Positions 26,861 through 36,242 are shown, numbered from the stretch's first letter. The stretch: DNA of 64,000 nucleotides from Aureimonas jatrophae (GCF_900104035.1 NZ_FNIT01000003.1:248001-312000), one strand, 5' to 3'. A program made the numbers and translations. Notes: a model not told the origin generated them from the sequence alone.

Positions 26861-27328
26861 CTGCGAAACACGACCTTCGACCGGGAGGAGGCGACCGGAA
26901 TCGTCCGGTCACTTGGCCACCTCGAGGGACCCCTGCTGCCGGTACTGCACGCGCTGCAGGATCGCTACGGCTACATCGACGAAGACGCGATGCGCCTGGT
27001 TTCAGCGGAACTCAACCTCTCCCGTGCGGAGGTCTACGGCGTCGTCAGCTTCTATCATGACTTCCGCATGGCTCCGGGTCCTGTGCACCAGGTCAAGCTC
27101 TGCCGAGCCGAAGCCTGCCAAGCTCGTGGTGGCGATGGCATCGCTCTCTGCTTCGAGAACAAGCTCGGCGTTCGCTTGGGCGAGCCTGCGGTCGGCGACG
27201 TCGTATCGCTGGAAGCGTGCTATTGCCTTGGCCTATGCGCAATCGGCCCTAACGCAATAATCGATGGCGCGCTCGTCGCGCGCCTCGATGAAGCGAAGGT
27301 TGCAAAACTCGCCGCGGAACTCGGCTGA
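26861..27328 (+). CDS. fdsG: NAD-dependent formate dehydrogenase gamma subunit (NuoE-like)
   Basis: The 155-aa [2Fe-2S] subunit that passes electrons with FdsB to NAD+. Conserved LSRAEVYGVVSFYHDFRM, first cysteines in KLCRAEACQA, second pair in EACYCLGLCAIGPNAIIDG. The family N-terminus (FDREEATGIVRSLGHLEGPLLPVLHALQ) is encoded upstream of the first in-frame ATG (26990). Between the preceding stop (26798) and that ATG there is no in-frame ATG, GTG or TTG. CTG 26861 stands five bases after GGAGG and gives the full-length protein, so a CTG start is the best reading. Its stop overlaps the fdsB ATG. Confidence 0.9.
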   Translation: MRNTTFDREEATGIVRSLGHLEGPLLPVLHALQDRYGYIDEDAMRLVSAELNLSRAEVYGVVSFYHDFRMAPGPVHQVKLCRAEACQARGGDGIALCFENKLGVRLGEPAVGDVVSLEACYCLGLCAIGPNAIIDGALVARLDEAKVAKLAAELG

Positions 27329-28881
27329 TGGTCCGCATCTTCGTGCCGTTGGATTCGTTCGCCGTCGCCTCCGGTGCTGACGAGGTCGCGCGGCGCCTAT
27401 CCCTTCAGGCGGCGAGCAGGAACGAAGCGGTCACGATCGTCCGCAACGGTTCACGCGGGATGGCTTGGCTCGAACCGCTCATCGAAGTCGAAACGGTTGA
27501 CGGGCGTCTGGCTTACGGACCGATCGAGCCGGGCGACGTTGACGAGGCATTCTACGAAGCGCTCGTGTCGGCGAGCGGTCATGCCCGATGCATTGGGAAC
27601 CCGGAGGCTCACCCATTTCTGAGCCGGCAGACGCGGCATACCTTCAAGCGCTGCGGTATCATCGATCCGCTCGATATCGCCGACTACGAGCGCCACGGCG
27701 GTCTGGCTGGACTGCGTCGCGCCCTCGCAATGGGGCCGACGCAGGCGATCGAAGAGGTGACGCGATCCGGCCTGCGCGGTCGCGGCGGTGCAGGCTTCCC
27801 GACCGGCGTCAAATGGAAGACCGTTGCGGAGGCTCCAGGCGACCGACGTTACATCGTGGCCAATGCCGACGAGGGCGACTCCGGGACTTTCGCCGACCGT
27901 ATGCTGATGGAGGGCGATCCTTTCTGTCTCCTCGAGGGGATGGCAATCGCGGGAGTCGCAACCGGCGCGACGAAGGGTTTCATCTATCTCCGCTCGGAAT
28001 ACCCGGTAGCAATCGACGTCATGTCGCGGGCCGTCATTCTGGCACGACGCGCGAACTTGCTCGGACCATCGCTACTCGGAACCGACACGGCTTTCGATGT
28101 CGAGGTTCGGGTCGGCGCGGGCGCATACGTTTGCGGGGAGGAAACGGCTCTTCTTGACAGTCTCGAGGGTAAGCGAGGACAGGTGCGGGCCAAACCTCCC
28201 TTGCCGGCGCATAAAGGCCTGTTTGGTTACCCGACGGTCGTGAACAATGTCGTGACGCTTGCGTCGGTGCCGGAAATCTATCGCACAAGTGCGGAAGCCT
28301 ATGAAGAGCTTGGGATAGGGCGCTCCCGCGGAACCATGCCGCTGCAGATCGCCGGCAACGTCCGTTTCGGAGGCCTGTTCGAAGCTCCGTTCGGACTAAC
28401 CCTCGGAGAGATCGTCGACGATATCGGCGGCGGAACGCAAAGCGGGCGACCGGTCCGGGCGGTTCAGGTCGGCGGACCGCTCGGTGCGTATTTCCCTCGA
28501 AGTCTGTTCGATACCGTAGTCGACTACGAAGCGTTCGCTGCCCGTGACGGATTGATCGGGCATGCTGGGATCGTCGTCTTCGACGAAACAGTCGACATGC
28601 TTCGGCAAGCGCGCTTCGCGTTCGAGTTCTGTGCCGCCGAGAGTTGCGGCAAATGCACGCCGTGCCGGGTCGGTGCGGTACGTGGGCTCGAGACGATGGA
28701 CAGGATCATCGCCGGTTCGCCCGGGACGACACAACTCGAACTCGTCGAGGATCTTTGCAACACGATGAAGTTCGGTTCGCTCTGCGCTCTCGGCGGCTTC
28801 ACGCCCTATCCGGTCATGAGTGCGATCAATCACTTCCCGGAGGACTTCGATACCGCGCCACAGCGGTTGGCCGCGGAGTAG
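27328..28881 (+). CDS. fdsB: NAD-dependent formate dehydrogenase beta subunit (NuoF-like)
   Basis: The 517-aa diaphorase subunit carrying FMN, the NAD site and one [4Fe-4S] cluster. An N-terminal thioredoxin-like extension (1-115) precedes the NuoF core: GLRGRGGAGFPTGVKW, IVANADEGDSGTF, GAGAYVCGEETALLDSLEG, and the cluster motif ESCGKCTPCRVG near residue 440 with a fourth Cys about 40 residues later (LCNTMKFGSLCALGG). The ATG overlaps the fdsG stop by one base. Confidence 0.96.
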   Translation: MVRIFVPLDSFAVASGADEVARRLSLQAASRNEAVTIVRNGSRGMAWLEPLIEVETVDGRLAYGPIEPGDVDEAFYEALVSASGHARCIGNPEAHPFLSRQTRHTFKRCGIIDPLDIADYERHGGLAGLRRALAMGPTQAIEEVTRSGLRGRGGAGFPTGVKWKTVAEAPGDRRYIVANADEGDSGTFADRMLMEGDPFCLLEGMAIAGVATGATKGFIYLRSEYPVAIDVMSRAVILARRANLLGPSLLGTDTAFDVEVRVGAGAYVCGEETALLDSLEGKRGQVRAKPPLPAHKGLFGYPTVVNNVVTLASVPEIYRTSAEAYEELGIGRSRGTMPLQIAGNVRFGGLFEAPFGLTLGEIVDDIGGGTQSGRPVRAVQVGGPLGAYFPRSLFDTVVDYEAFAARDGLIGHAGIVVFDETVDMLRQARFAFEFCAAESCGKCTPCRVGAVRGLETMDRIIAGSPGTTQLELVEDLCNTMKFGSLCALGGFTPYPVMSAINHFPEDFDTAPQRLAAE

Positions 28882-28891
28882 GGAGGAAGCC

Positions 28892-31741
28892 ATGTCGCTG
28901 ATCCGGGAAATCGACTACGGCACGCCCGCATCGCGGAACGGGACCGACGTCACCCTGACGATCGACGGTCGCACCGTTCGCGTTCCGGCGGGAACGTCCG
29001 TCATGCGGGCGGCCATGGAAGCGGGTATCGGCGTGCCCAAACTCTGCGCGACCGACATGCTCGACGCGTTCGGGTCCTGCCGCCTTTGCGTTGTCGAGGT
29101 CGAAGGCATGCGAGGGACGCCCGCGTCCTGTACGACGCTTGTTGCCGAGGGTATGCGCGTCTCGACGCAGACCGATCGGCTCAAGCGGATCCGCAAGGGC
29201 GTGATGGAGCTCTACATCTCCGATCATCCGCTCGATTGTCTGACCTGCGCGGCGAATGGCGATTGCGAGTTGCAAACGCAGGCCGGAGCGGTGGGGCTGC
29301 GCGAAGTTCGATACGGCGCCGAGGGCGAGAACCATCTCGGCCAGCCGAAGGACATCTCGAACCCCTACTTCCAGTTCGATCCGTCGAAATGCATCGTATG
29401 CTCGCGTTGCGTGCGCGCCTGCGAAGAGGTGCAGGGGACGTTCGCACTCACTATTGCCGGACGCGGCTTCGATGCGACCGTGTCCGCCGGATCGGTCTCC
29501 GATGACTTCTTCTCCTCGGAATGCGTCTCGTGCGGTGCTTGCGTTCAGGCCTGCCCGACGGCGACACTGGAAGAGAAAGCCGTCGTCGAGATCGGATTGC
29601 CCGAACACTCCGCCGTGACGACCTGCGCCTACTGTGGGGTTGGCTGCTCGTTCAAAGCCGAGATGCGAGGCGAAGAACTGATCCGCATGGTGCCGTACAA
29701 GGACGGCAAGGCCAATCACGGACACTCCTGCGTCAAAGGCCGTTTCGCGCTGGGCTACGCGACCCATCGCGATCGTGTGCTCAAGCCGATGATCCGCGAG
29801 CACCATACGCATCCCTGGCGCGAGGTGTCCTGGGACGAGGCCATCGGCTATGCCGCCCGCAAGTTGCGCGACATTCAGGCTCGATATGGACGCGGAGCTA
29901 TCGGCGGGATCTCGTCGTCACGCTGCACGAACGAGGAAGTCTTCCTCGTCCAGAAAATGGTCCGCGCCGGCTTCGGCAACAACAACATCGATACGTGCGC
30001 CCGGGTCTGTCACTCACCGACCGGTTATGGCCTCTCGACCACATTCGGGACATCGGCGGGTACTCAGGACTTCGACTCGGTGGAGGAAGCCGACGTCATT
30101 CTTGTGATCGGTGCCAACCCGACCGACGGGCATCCCGTCTTTGGCTCACGACTCAAGAAGCGTTTGAGGCAGGGCGCGCGATTGATCGTCGTGGACCCGC
30201 GTCGCATCGATTTGGTGCGCACGCCCCATGTGGAAGCGGCCCACCATCTGGCACTCAAGCCCGGCACGAATGTCGCGATGCTGACCGCACTCGCGCATGT
30301 CATCGTGACCGAGGGACTGGTGGACGAAGCCTTCGTGCAGGAACGCTGCGAATGGGATGCGTTCCAGGATTGGGCCGCGTTCGTGGCGGACCCGAACCGG
30401 TCTCCGGAAGCTGTCGAAGCGACAACCGGCGTTGCTGCCGCCGATGTTCGAGCGGCTGCCCGACTGTATGCGACGGGTGGAAACGGAGCGATCTACTACG
30501 GTCTCGGCGTGACCGAGCACAGTCAGGGATCGACCAGCGTCATGGCGATCGCCAACCTCGCCATGGCGACCGGGAACATCGGGCGCCGAGGGGGCGGAGT
30601 GAACCCGCTACGCGGTCAGAACAACGTCCAAGGCTCCTGCGACATGGGTTCGTTTCCTCACGAACTCAGCGGCTATCGTCACATCAGCCGTGACGACGTA
30701 CGCGAGACGTTCGAGAGCTTGTGGGGCGTTCATCTCGATGCCGAACCGGGCCTGCGCATTCCGAACATGTTCGATGCGGCGGTCGAGGGGACCTTCAAGG
30801 GCCTGTACGTCCAGGGCGAGGACATCCTCCAATCCGATCCGGATACGAAGCATGTCTCGGCGGGGCTGGCCGCGCTGGAATGCCTGATCGTGCAGGACCT
30901 TTTCCTGAACGAGACCGCAAACTATGCGACCGTCTTTCTGCCGGGATCGACGTTCCTCGAGAAGGACGGGACGTTTACGAACGCGGAGCGGCGCATCAAT
31001 CGCGTCCGCAGGGTCATGTCGCCTCGCAGCGGATATGCGGACTGGGAGGTCACACAGCTCCTCGCGCGCGCGCTGGGCATGGACATGGACTACCGGCATC
31101 CGTCGGACATCATGGACGAGGTCGCGCGTACCACGCCGAGCTTCGCGCATGTCAGCTACGCGCTGCTCGAAGAACGTGGTTCGGTGCAATGGCCGTGCAA
31201 CGAACAGCATCCCGACGGAACTCCGATCATGCATGTCGACGCTTTCATGCGGGGCAAGGGACGCTTCATCGTGACGGAGTATGTACCCACCGACGAACGC
31301 GTGGGTCCACGTTTCCCGCTGCTCCTGACGACGGGTCGCATCCTTTCGCAGTACAACGTCGGAGCTCAGACGCGACGGACCGCCAATGTCGTGTGGCATC
31401 ATGAGGATCTCTTGGAGATCCATCCGCACGACGCCGAGCAAAGGGGCGTGCGCGACCGAGATTGGGTGCGGCTCGACAGCCGGGCAGGGTCCACGTCGCT
31501 ACGAGCTTGCATCACGGATCGGGTGGCACCCGGCGTCGTTTATACGACGTTCCACCACCCGGCGACGCAGGCCAACGTCATCACGACCGACTTCTCGGAT
31601 TGGGCGACGAATTGTCCGGAGTATAAGGTCACTGCGGTTCAGGTTTCACCGTCGAACGGACCCACCGACTGGCAGGATGCCTACGAAGCCTTGAGCCACG
31701 AAAGCCGACGCGTAGCTCGCGAGTTGGATGCGGCGGAGTAA
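28892..31741 (+). CDS. fdsA: NAD-dependent formate dehydrogenase alpha subunit (molybdenum catalytic subunit)
   Basis: Oxidises formate to CO2 at a bis-MGD molybdenum centre. The 949-aa protein has an N-terminal [2Fe-2S] domain (about 1-90: CATDMLDAFGSCRLCVVEV), a His/Cys [4Fe-4S] segment (HPLDCLTCAANGDCELQ), a two-cluster ferredoxin domain (CIVCSRCVRAC, CVSCGACVQACP), and the molybdopterin oxidoreductase part starting CAYCGVGCSF. By alignment with E. coli FdhF (CARVUHGP) the Mo ligand is Cys373 in CARVCHSPT; no selenocysteine is used. ATG 28892 follows AGGGAGGAAG. Confidence 0.97.
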   Translation: MSLIREIDYGTPASRNGTDVTLTIDGRTVRVPAGTSVMRAAMEAGIGVPKLCATDMLDAFGSCRLCVVEVEGMRGTPASCTTLVAEGMRVSTQTDRLKRIRKGVMELYISDHPLDCLTCAANGDCELQTQAGAVGLREVRYGAEGENHLGQPKDISNPYFQFDPSKCIVCSRCVRACEEVQGTFALTIAGRGFDATVSAGSVSDDFFSSECVSCGACVQACPTATLEEKAVVEIGLPEHSAVTTCAYCGVGCSFKAEMRGEELIRMVPYKDGKANHGHSCVKGRFALGYATHRDRVLKPMIREHHTHPWREVSWDEAIGYAARKLRDIQARYGRGAIGGISSSRCTNEEVFLVQKMVRAGFGNNNIDTCARVCHSPTGYGLSTTFGTSAGTQDFDSVEEADVILVIGANPTDGHPVFGSRLKKRLRQGARLIVVDPRRIDLVRTPHVEAAHHLALKPGTNVAMLTALAHVIVTEGLVDEAFVQERCEWDAFQDWAAFVADPNRSPEAVEATTGVAAADVRAAARLYATGGNGAIYYGLGVTEHSQGSTSVMAIANLAMATGNIGRRGGGVNPLRGQNNVQGSCDMGSFPHELSGYRHISRDDVRETFESLWGVHLDAEPGLRIPNMFDAAVEGTFKGLYVQGEDILQSDPDTKHVSAGLAALECLIVQDLFLNETANYATVFLPGSTFLEKDGTFTNAERRINRVRRVMSPRSGYADWEVTQLLARALGMDMDYRHPSDIMDEVARTTPSFAHVSYALLEERGSVQWPCNEQHPDGTPIMHVDAFMRGKGRFIVTEYVPTDERVGPRFPLLLTTGRILSQYNVGAQTRRTANVVWHHEDLLEIHPHDAEQRGVRDRDWVRLDSRAGSTSLRACITDRVAPGVVYTTFHHPATQANVITTDFSDWATNCPEYKVTAVQVSPSNGPTDWQDAYEALSHESRRVARELDAAE

Positions 31742-31747
31742 AAGCAC

Positions 31748-32575
31748 TTGCTCGAAGACCCGTTCGAAACGCGACGGTCGATCAGCTTCCGCAAGGGTGC
31801 GTTCCATTTGGAACATCGAGCCGTGCCGCAGGAAACGGCGATCGCGATCACCGTGAACGGCACGACGCACGCGGTCATGATGGCGACCCCCGCCGACCTG
31901 CGTGATTTTGCGTTCGGGCTCATCCTCAACGAAGGCATTGCGAAAACACCGGCGGATGTCGCCGATCTCTCTATCGTGCGCCTGGAGAATGGAATCGACT
32001 GCCGGATCTGGCTGACGCCGGAGCGGGCGGCCGGGTATGTCGCAAGGCGCCGTCAGATGACGGGACCGGTCGGATGTGGTCTCTGCGGCGTCGATAGTTT
32101 GGCGCTGGCGTCTCCTGATCTACCTCCGGTGGAGGCTATGCTCGCCGTTCATCCCCAAGCGATCCGGCGGGCCTTCGACAGCTTGCAACTCGAGCAGCAA
32201 CTCGGGCGACGTACGAGAGCTGTCCACGCTGCCGGGTTTGCAGACGCTGACGGAACTCTCGTTGTCGTGCGCGAGGATGTCGGACGACACAACGCCTTAG
32301 ACAAGGTAGCGGGCTCGCTCGCGCTGAACGGTCGGCCAGCCAACGAAGGCCTTATCGTCGTTACCAGTCGTGTTTCGGTCGAACTCATTCAGAAAGCCGC
32401 GCGAATGGGCTCCCCGCTCCTGGCGGCGGTGTCCGCGCCGACCGATCTGGCCATACGCACCGCCACAGCGCTCGGAATCTGTCTCGTCGCAGTCGTCAGG
32501 GGCGACGAGTTCGAAATCCTCACTCACGCACACCGCATCGTAGGGACTGCAGGGATCGACAGCGATGCCGCGTGA
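31748..32575 (+). CDS. fdhD: Formate dehydrogenase accessory sulfurtransferase FdhD (FdsC)
   Basis: Transfers sulfur to the molybdenum cofactor to activate formate dehydrogenase and binds bis-MGD. The 275-aa protein has the essential cysteine pair Cys110-Cys113 in GCGLCGVDSL, the DFAFGLILNEGI block and the cofactor-binding loop VREDVGRHNALDKVAGSL, then TSRVSVELIQKAARMG. The TTG start at 31748 lies six bases after the fdsA stop, with GGAG in the fdsA end as ribosome site. It overlaps fdsD by 11 bases. Confidence 0.95.
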   Translation: MLEDPFETRRSISFRKGAFHLEHRAVPQETAIAITVNGTTHAVMMATPADLRDFAFGLILNEGIAKTPADVADLSIVRLENGIDCRIWLTPERAAGYVARRRQMTGPVGCGLCGVDSLALASPDLPPVEAMLAVHPQAIRRAFDSLQLEQQLGRRTRAVHAAGFADADGTLVVVREDVGRHNALDKVAGSLALNGRPANEGLIVVTSRVSVELIQKAARMGSPLLAAVSAPTDLAIRTATALGICLVAVVRGDEFEILTHAHRIVGTAGIDSDAA

Positions 32576-32786
32576 GAAGCTCATCCATATGGCCAACCAG
32601 ATCGCGACATTCTGCCAGTCCAACCCGCAGGGCGCGCGCCATACGGCCGACGTAGCCGATCATATCAATAAATACTGGGATCCACGCATGCGGCGCCAGT
32701 TATTGGAAGTCGCAACATCCGGACCAACCGACGACATCCATCCACTCGTCCTCGCGGCGCTTCCCGCTGTTCGAGTTCCGCCTTGA
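32565..32786 (+). CDS. fdsD: Formate dehydrogenase delta subunit
   Basis: A 73-aa protein of the FdsD family, needed for assembly or stability of FdsGBA in Rhodobacter and Cupriavidus. Family features seen: LIHMANQIATFCQSNP at the start and ADHINKYWDPRMRRQLLE in the middle. Last gene of the fdsGBA-fdhD-fdsD operon; the ATG lies within the end of fdhD. Confidence 0.93.
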   Translation: MPREKLIHMANQIATFCQSNPQGARHTADVADHINKYWDPRMRRQLLEVATSGPTDDIHPLVLAALPAVRVPP

Positions 32787-32826
32787 CCGGACGGAGAGTG
32801 ATACTCAAGCGTCCGTTCGGCTTACA

Positions 32827-33279
32827 TCAATTGGTCGGAGATACCGGCCCGGCTGCTTCTCGTACCAGACCGGTCGCGAAATCTCGCAAAGCCTGTGCAA
32901 GATCTGGCTCATTGACGGCGTTGGCAGCATCTTCGGGTGTGAACCAACGACGATTGCGCTGCGTGGCTTCCGGCCAAACTTCCATCTCTTCTCGAACCTG
33001 CAACGGGAAGAGGCGAACGCGGCATGGAACGATATCGCCGTTTCCCAAGACTTTCGGGTAGCGGTAGCTGCCGCTAGCCTTTTTTCGGATACGACCGTGA
33101 ACGCCTGCCTCCTCGAACGCCTCTTGGGCGGCGGCTTGATGGGGACGCTTGGATTTCATCGGCCATCCCTTCGGAATGACCCACCGGCCAGTCTCTCGTG
33201 ATGTGATCAACAGAATGCGCAGCCCACCTGCGTCGCTCTCGCGATATGCGATGGCTCCGACTTGGCGGCGCGTTTTCAT
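32827..33279 (-). CDS. Nudix hydrolase (diphosphoinositol-polyphosphate-phosphohydrolase-like)
   Basis: A 150-aa Nudix protein. The Nudix box runs from GWPMKSKRPHQAAAQEAFEE to EAGV; compared with GX5EX7REUXEEXGU, the first Glu is Lys and REU is QEA, while the EExG catalytic core is kept. This variant is typical of Rhizobiales DIPP-like Nudix proteins. Start ATG 33279 follows GAAGAGGTG and matches MKTRRQVGAIAYR, the usual N-terminus. Substrate unknown. It converges on fdsD. Confidence 0.87.
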   Translation of the reverse strand: MKTRRQVGAIAYRESDAGGLRILLITSRETGRWVIPKGWPMKSKRPHQAAAQEAFEEAGVHGRIRKKASGSYRYPKVLGNGDIVPCRVRLFPLQVREEMEVWPEATQRNRRWFTPEDAANAVNEPDLAQALRDFATGLVREAAGPVSPTN

Positions 33280-33645
33280 CGTAACACCTCTTCGGGAAGG
33301 CTTGTTCATAGCCGAACTGATCGCTCGTTCAAACCAGTTTGTGCCTGCTTTCTTTCGCGAGCGTTGCGCCAAAGAGGCCGGAGGAGGTTGGCATTCGCTA
33401 CTCTCCGCAGTTGAATAAAAGCCGTGCTTGGTGGAGTGTATGTTGTCCACCACCGCACCGCGTTTACATGTTCCTAGCCGATGGTGCTTCGGTGGTCAGA
33501 CGTGGACAGGTGTGCCGAACGAACGCTTGTCAGGTGGCGCCCTGCAACCTATCGTTGATATGCTTCTATCAGATTGCTTGAATGCTGACGTTGATTGCCC
33601 GATCAACGGTTTGAAGTTCGCGACAGATGACTCGCCGGGGGGAAC
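33280..33645. other. Intergenic region upstream of the Nudix gene
   Basis: About 370 bases with no supported gene. It holds a perfect inverted repeat TGGTGGA (33429-33435) / TCCACCA (33446-33452) with a 10-base spacer, possibly an operator or small hairpin. Confidence 0.4.
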
Positions 33646-33888
33646 GTGCGCAGCGACCGTTACGAAGCCATCCCAGGAACGCCTTGGTTCGATGCGACCG
33701 AGATGAACCGCGGGTCGGGTGAGGGGGCCGGTGACGACGAGAAGCTCGTAACGTCACTAGAGACGGATGAGCAGATCGCTGTTGCGTTGATGGCGCTCGC
33801 ATCGAGTCTCCTCAAACGTCGGCATCCATCCGTCGCCGCGATGCTGCAATACGCGATGACCGACATCGTCGCATCCGATCAGGAGTGA
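33646..33888 (+). CDS. Hypothetical 80-aa protein
   Basis: Not recognised. The second half (LETDEQIAVALMALASSLLKRRHPS and AAMLQYAMTDIVASDQ) is helical, the first half Gly/Asp/Glu-rich. The GTG start follows GGGGGGAAC; an internal ATG at 33706 would give 60 aa. It precedes the DUF2188 gene on the same strand. Confidence 0.5.
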   Translation: MRSDRYEAIPGTPWFDATEMNRGSGEGAGDDEKLVTSLETDEQIAVALMALASSLLKRRHPSVAAMLQYAMTDIVASDQE

Positions 33889-33957
33889 ATGGGGATCACT
33901 TTCGGGTCCGAGCGCGTTGCAGCCGATCGAAAACGGACAGCAGCAAGGGGTAACGCC

Positions 33958-34203
33958 GTGACCGACATTCACTATCAGGTCGTTCAGCACGACGGGGGAT
34001 GGGCCTACAAACTCGGAGATGTCTATTCCGAGACCTTTCGAACCCACGAGGCGGCGACAGCGGCGGCAAAAGAGGTAGCCCAGCGCCAGGAACTCGCCGG
34101 TGAGACGGAAGGCATCGTCTATCAGGACCGAAGCGGCACCTGGCATGAAGAAGTCTCGAGAGGCGACGATCGCCCCCATGCCGACGTCAAGGACGAAGGC
34201 TAG
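33958..34203 (+). CDS. DUF2188 domain protein
   Basis: An 81-aa protein matching the small DUF2188 fold: IHYQVVQHDGGWAYKLGDVYSETF, then THEAATAAAKEVAQRQE and IVYQDRSGTWHEE. Function unknown; common in Rhizobiales, often near stress genes. GTG 33958 with AGGGG upstream fits the domain start; an in-frame ATG at 33889 would add 23 residues without domain support. Confidence 0.75.
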   Translation: MTDIHYQVVQHDGGWAYKLGDVYSETFRTHEAATAAAKEVAQRQELAGETEGIVYQDRSGTWHEEVSRGDDRPHADVKDEG

Positions 34204-34211
34204 GCGTCGTC

Positions 34212-36242
34212 TTAGCTAAATGAGATCGGCTTATCAGCAGGTCCTGAGAGCGCTGGCACAGCTCCAAAAGAGCTGTGCGGCGTCTTCTCCCAGAGGTGCG
34301 GAGATCGCCATAGCTGCCATATCGCGCGTATGCCGGCGTAGCTGACAAGGGCCCAGTAAGCCCACAACCCCCATAGCTTGCTAGCCAACCGTTGCTCGTT
34401 GGGAGACGCAACTCGAAGGAACGAGGCGCTAAAAACAAGGCATGCGAAGACGAGATTGACCGCATCTATCGCATACAGCCAGCCATGAGATGGCATGGCT
34501 TCGAGAAGGCCCCCATAGACCGCAAAGCCCGCCAGTTGCGTCAAAAGCGCGATATGAGCGAAGCTTGACGCGACCATACCGAGAAACACGATCTGAAAGG
34601 CGACCATACCGCCCAGCCCTAATTGGCGTGTGGTCAACACAGGGTCGCGCATATGAACGAGCCACGTCTGTATCCAACCCTTGATCCAGCGGGTCCGCTG
34701 ATTGCGCCAGTCAGGCCAGCGGACCGTTGATGTCTCGAGCGTCGGACTGGAGATGGTCCCGGTCGTCAGACCCAGGCGTGCGAGGCGAATACCCAAATCC
34801 GCATCTTCCGCGACGTTGTGACTATCCCAGCCGCCAGCCGACACGAGGTGGTCACGGCGGAAGTGGTTGGATGTTCCCCCGAGTGGTAACGGCAGTCCGC
34901 GTGCTGCAAGCCAGGGGAGAAGCATTCGGAATAGGACCGCGTATTCCATTGCGTAGTGCGCTTGCCGCCAACCCGAGTCGCCGTTCGTGACGACGAGCGG
35001 GGCTTGCAGACAGGCAAGCGTATCGTTGGATCTGCGGAAGGTAGCCCAAGCGTCGCGGAGTTGATCGGGACGAGGGATATCTTCCGCATCATAAAGCACC
35101 ACGAACTCCCCTCGCGTAAGCGGCAACGCGAAGTTGAGGGCTTTGGGCTTCGTGGTGGGCTGGCTAGCTGGTGTCACGACAACGGAGAAATGGGGATAGG
35201 GGGCGATCGCCCGCTCGATAGCCGCAATCGTATCCGGATCGGTCGCCTCGCAAACGAAGAAGACTTCCAGGCGAGATGTGGGCCAGTCGAGCATGGCCAT
35301 CGCATGAACGAGCGGCTCGGCCATATCGGCTTCCCGGTGCAGTGCGATCAACACGGAGTAGACCGGGAAGGTCGTGGGCTCGCCATCGTCCGGGGCGGCC
35401 GTGTTCGTTTCATTCTGGGATCGGGAACCCAAGAGAACGATGGCGCGGAAGCCCGTACAAAGGAAGGCGACGCAGGTGAAGCCGATATGGAGACCAAGGC
35501 CAACGCCGCTTCCCCAACGCATGACGGCCGCGAAAAGCCCGATGGCGGCCAATGTCAACGCACCGCCCTGGAATGCCGTCAGGACCTCTCGAGCGGACCA
35601 CCGGTTGAGCTCTGCTGCTAAACTCAGACGTGCGGCTTCGGAACGCTCGCGAACCGTATCGAAGTCTCGAACGGCTGCGATGGTTGTTGGTGTAGCAATG
35701 CAGACAAGGTGACGCTCCAGGTCGAGGCGGGGCAGGGCGTCTGCCACGTCTTGTAGTCTCTCGAGGTCGGGAGCGATGTAGGCTCGCACCTGATAGTCCG
35801 GAGTCATGCCGACGATGTGCTTGGAGCCGTGTTGCCCCATGCCGCGGGCATCTTTCATCACGGTGACTTCGACTGACGGACAGTCCGCAGCCAGATCGAG
35901 AACGCCCGCGATTCGGTGCGCGATCTCAGATTCCGTAGCCCAACCTGCTGCGACGATTTCCTCCGCGAGGGTCGATCCGTGCCGTTGCGCGCGGGCGATC
36001 AGCAGCGAAGTGGCTTCGTAATTAATCTCCAGGCCTTCCAGGACCTCCGTCAGGTATGGGTTGAGTTCTGCTGCGAGCTTGCCGTCATCGGCCTTGGTTC
36101 CGTATGAGTACGGGCGCGTTCCGGCAATCCGGATCTGCGTGGGGTTCGACGGCGGCACGTGACCTCGGCAAGCGAATGGAACACGTTCATGCTGATGCGA
36201 TTGATGGACCGTCGAAATCGACCAGGGCGTGTATGTCGCCAC
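34212..36242 (-). CDS. Family 2 glycosyltransferase with N-terminal GspE-N-like domain
   Basis: A polysaccharide synthase-like membrane protein of up to 676 aa. Residues about 70-190 resemble the GspE/MshE N-terminal domain (LIARAQRHGSTLAEEIVAAGWATESEIAHR). Two membrane helices follow at about 235-275, then the GT2 catalytic domain with VLYDAED, AEDADLG and the Q-x-x-RW motif QRTRWIKGW, then three or four C-terminal helices. It would polymerise or export a beta-glycan; the sugar is unknown. The 5' end is uncertain: GTG 36242 lies inside the divergent binding-protein gene, and GTG 36158 is an alternative. Confidence 0.87.
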   Translation of the reverse strand: MATYTPWSISTVHQSHQHERVPFACRGHVPPSNPTQIRIAGTRPYSYGTKADDGKLAAELNPYLTEVLEGLEINYEATSLLIARAQRHGSTLAEEIVAAGWATESEIAHRIAGVLDLAADCPSVEVTVMKDARGMGQHGSKHIVGMTPDYQVRAYIAPDLERLQDVADALPRLDLERHLVCIATPTTIAAVRDFDTVRERSEAARLSLAAELNRWSAREVLTAFQGGALTLAAIGLFAAVMRWGSGVGLGLHIGFTCVAFLCTGFRAIVLLGSRSQNETNTAAPDDGEPTTFPVYSVLIALHREADMAEPLVHAMAMLDWPTSRLEVFFVCEATDPDTIAAIERAIAPYPHFSVVVTPASQPTTKPKALNFALPLTRGEFVVLYDAEDIPRPDQLRDAWATFRRSNDTLACLQAPLVVTNGDSGWRQAHYAMEYAVLFRMLLPWLAARGLPLPLGGTSNHFRRDHLVSAGGWDSHNVAEDADLGIRLARLGLTTGTISSPTLETSTVRWPDWRNQRTRWIKGWIQTWLVHMRDPVLTTRQLGLGGMVAFQIVFLGMVASSFAHIALLTQLAGFAVYGGLLEAMPSHGWLYAIDAVNLVFACLVFSASFLRVASPNEQRLASKLWGLWAYWALVSYAGIRAIWQLWRSPHLWEKTPHSSFGAVPALSGPADKPISFS

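Noticed and set aside
28892-31741. Selenocysteine in FdsA
   Set aside because: The position equivalent to Sec140 of FdhF is a Cys codon (TGT), and no in-frame TGA is present.
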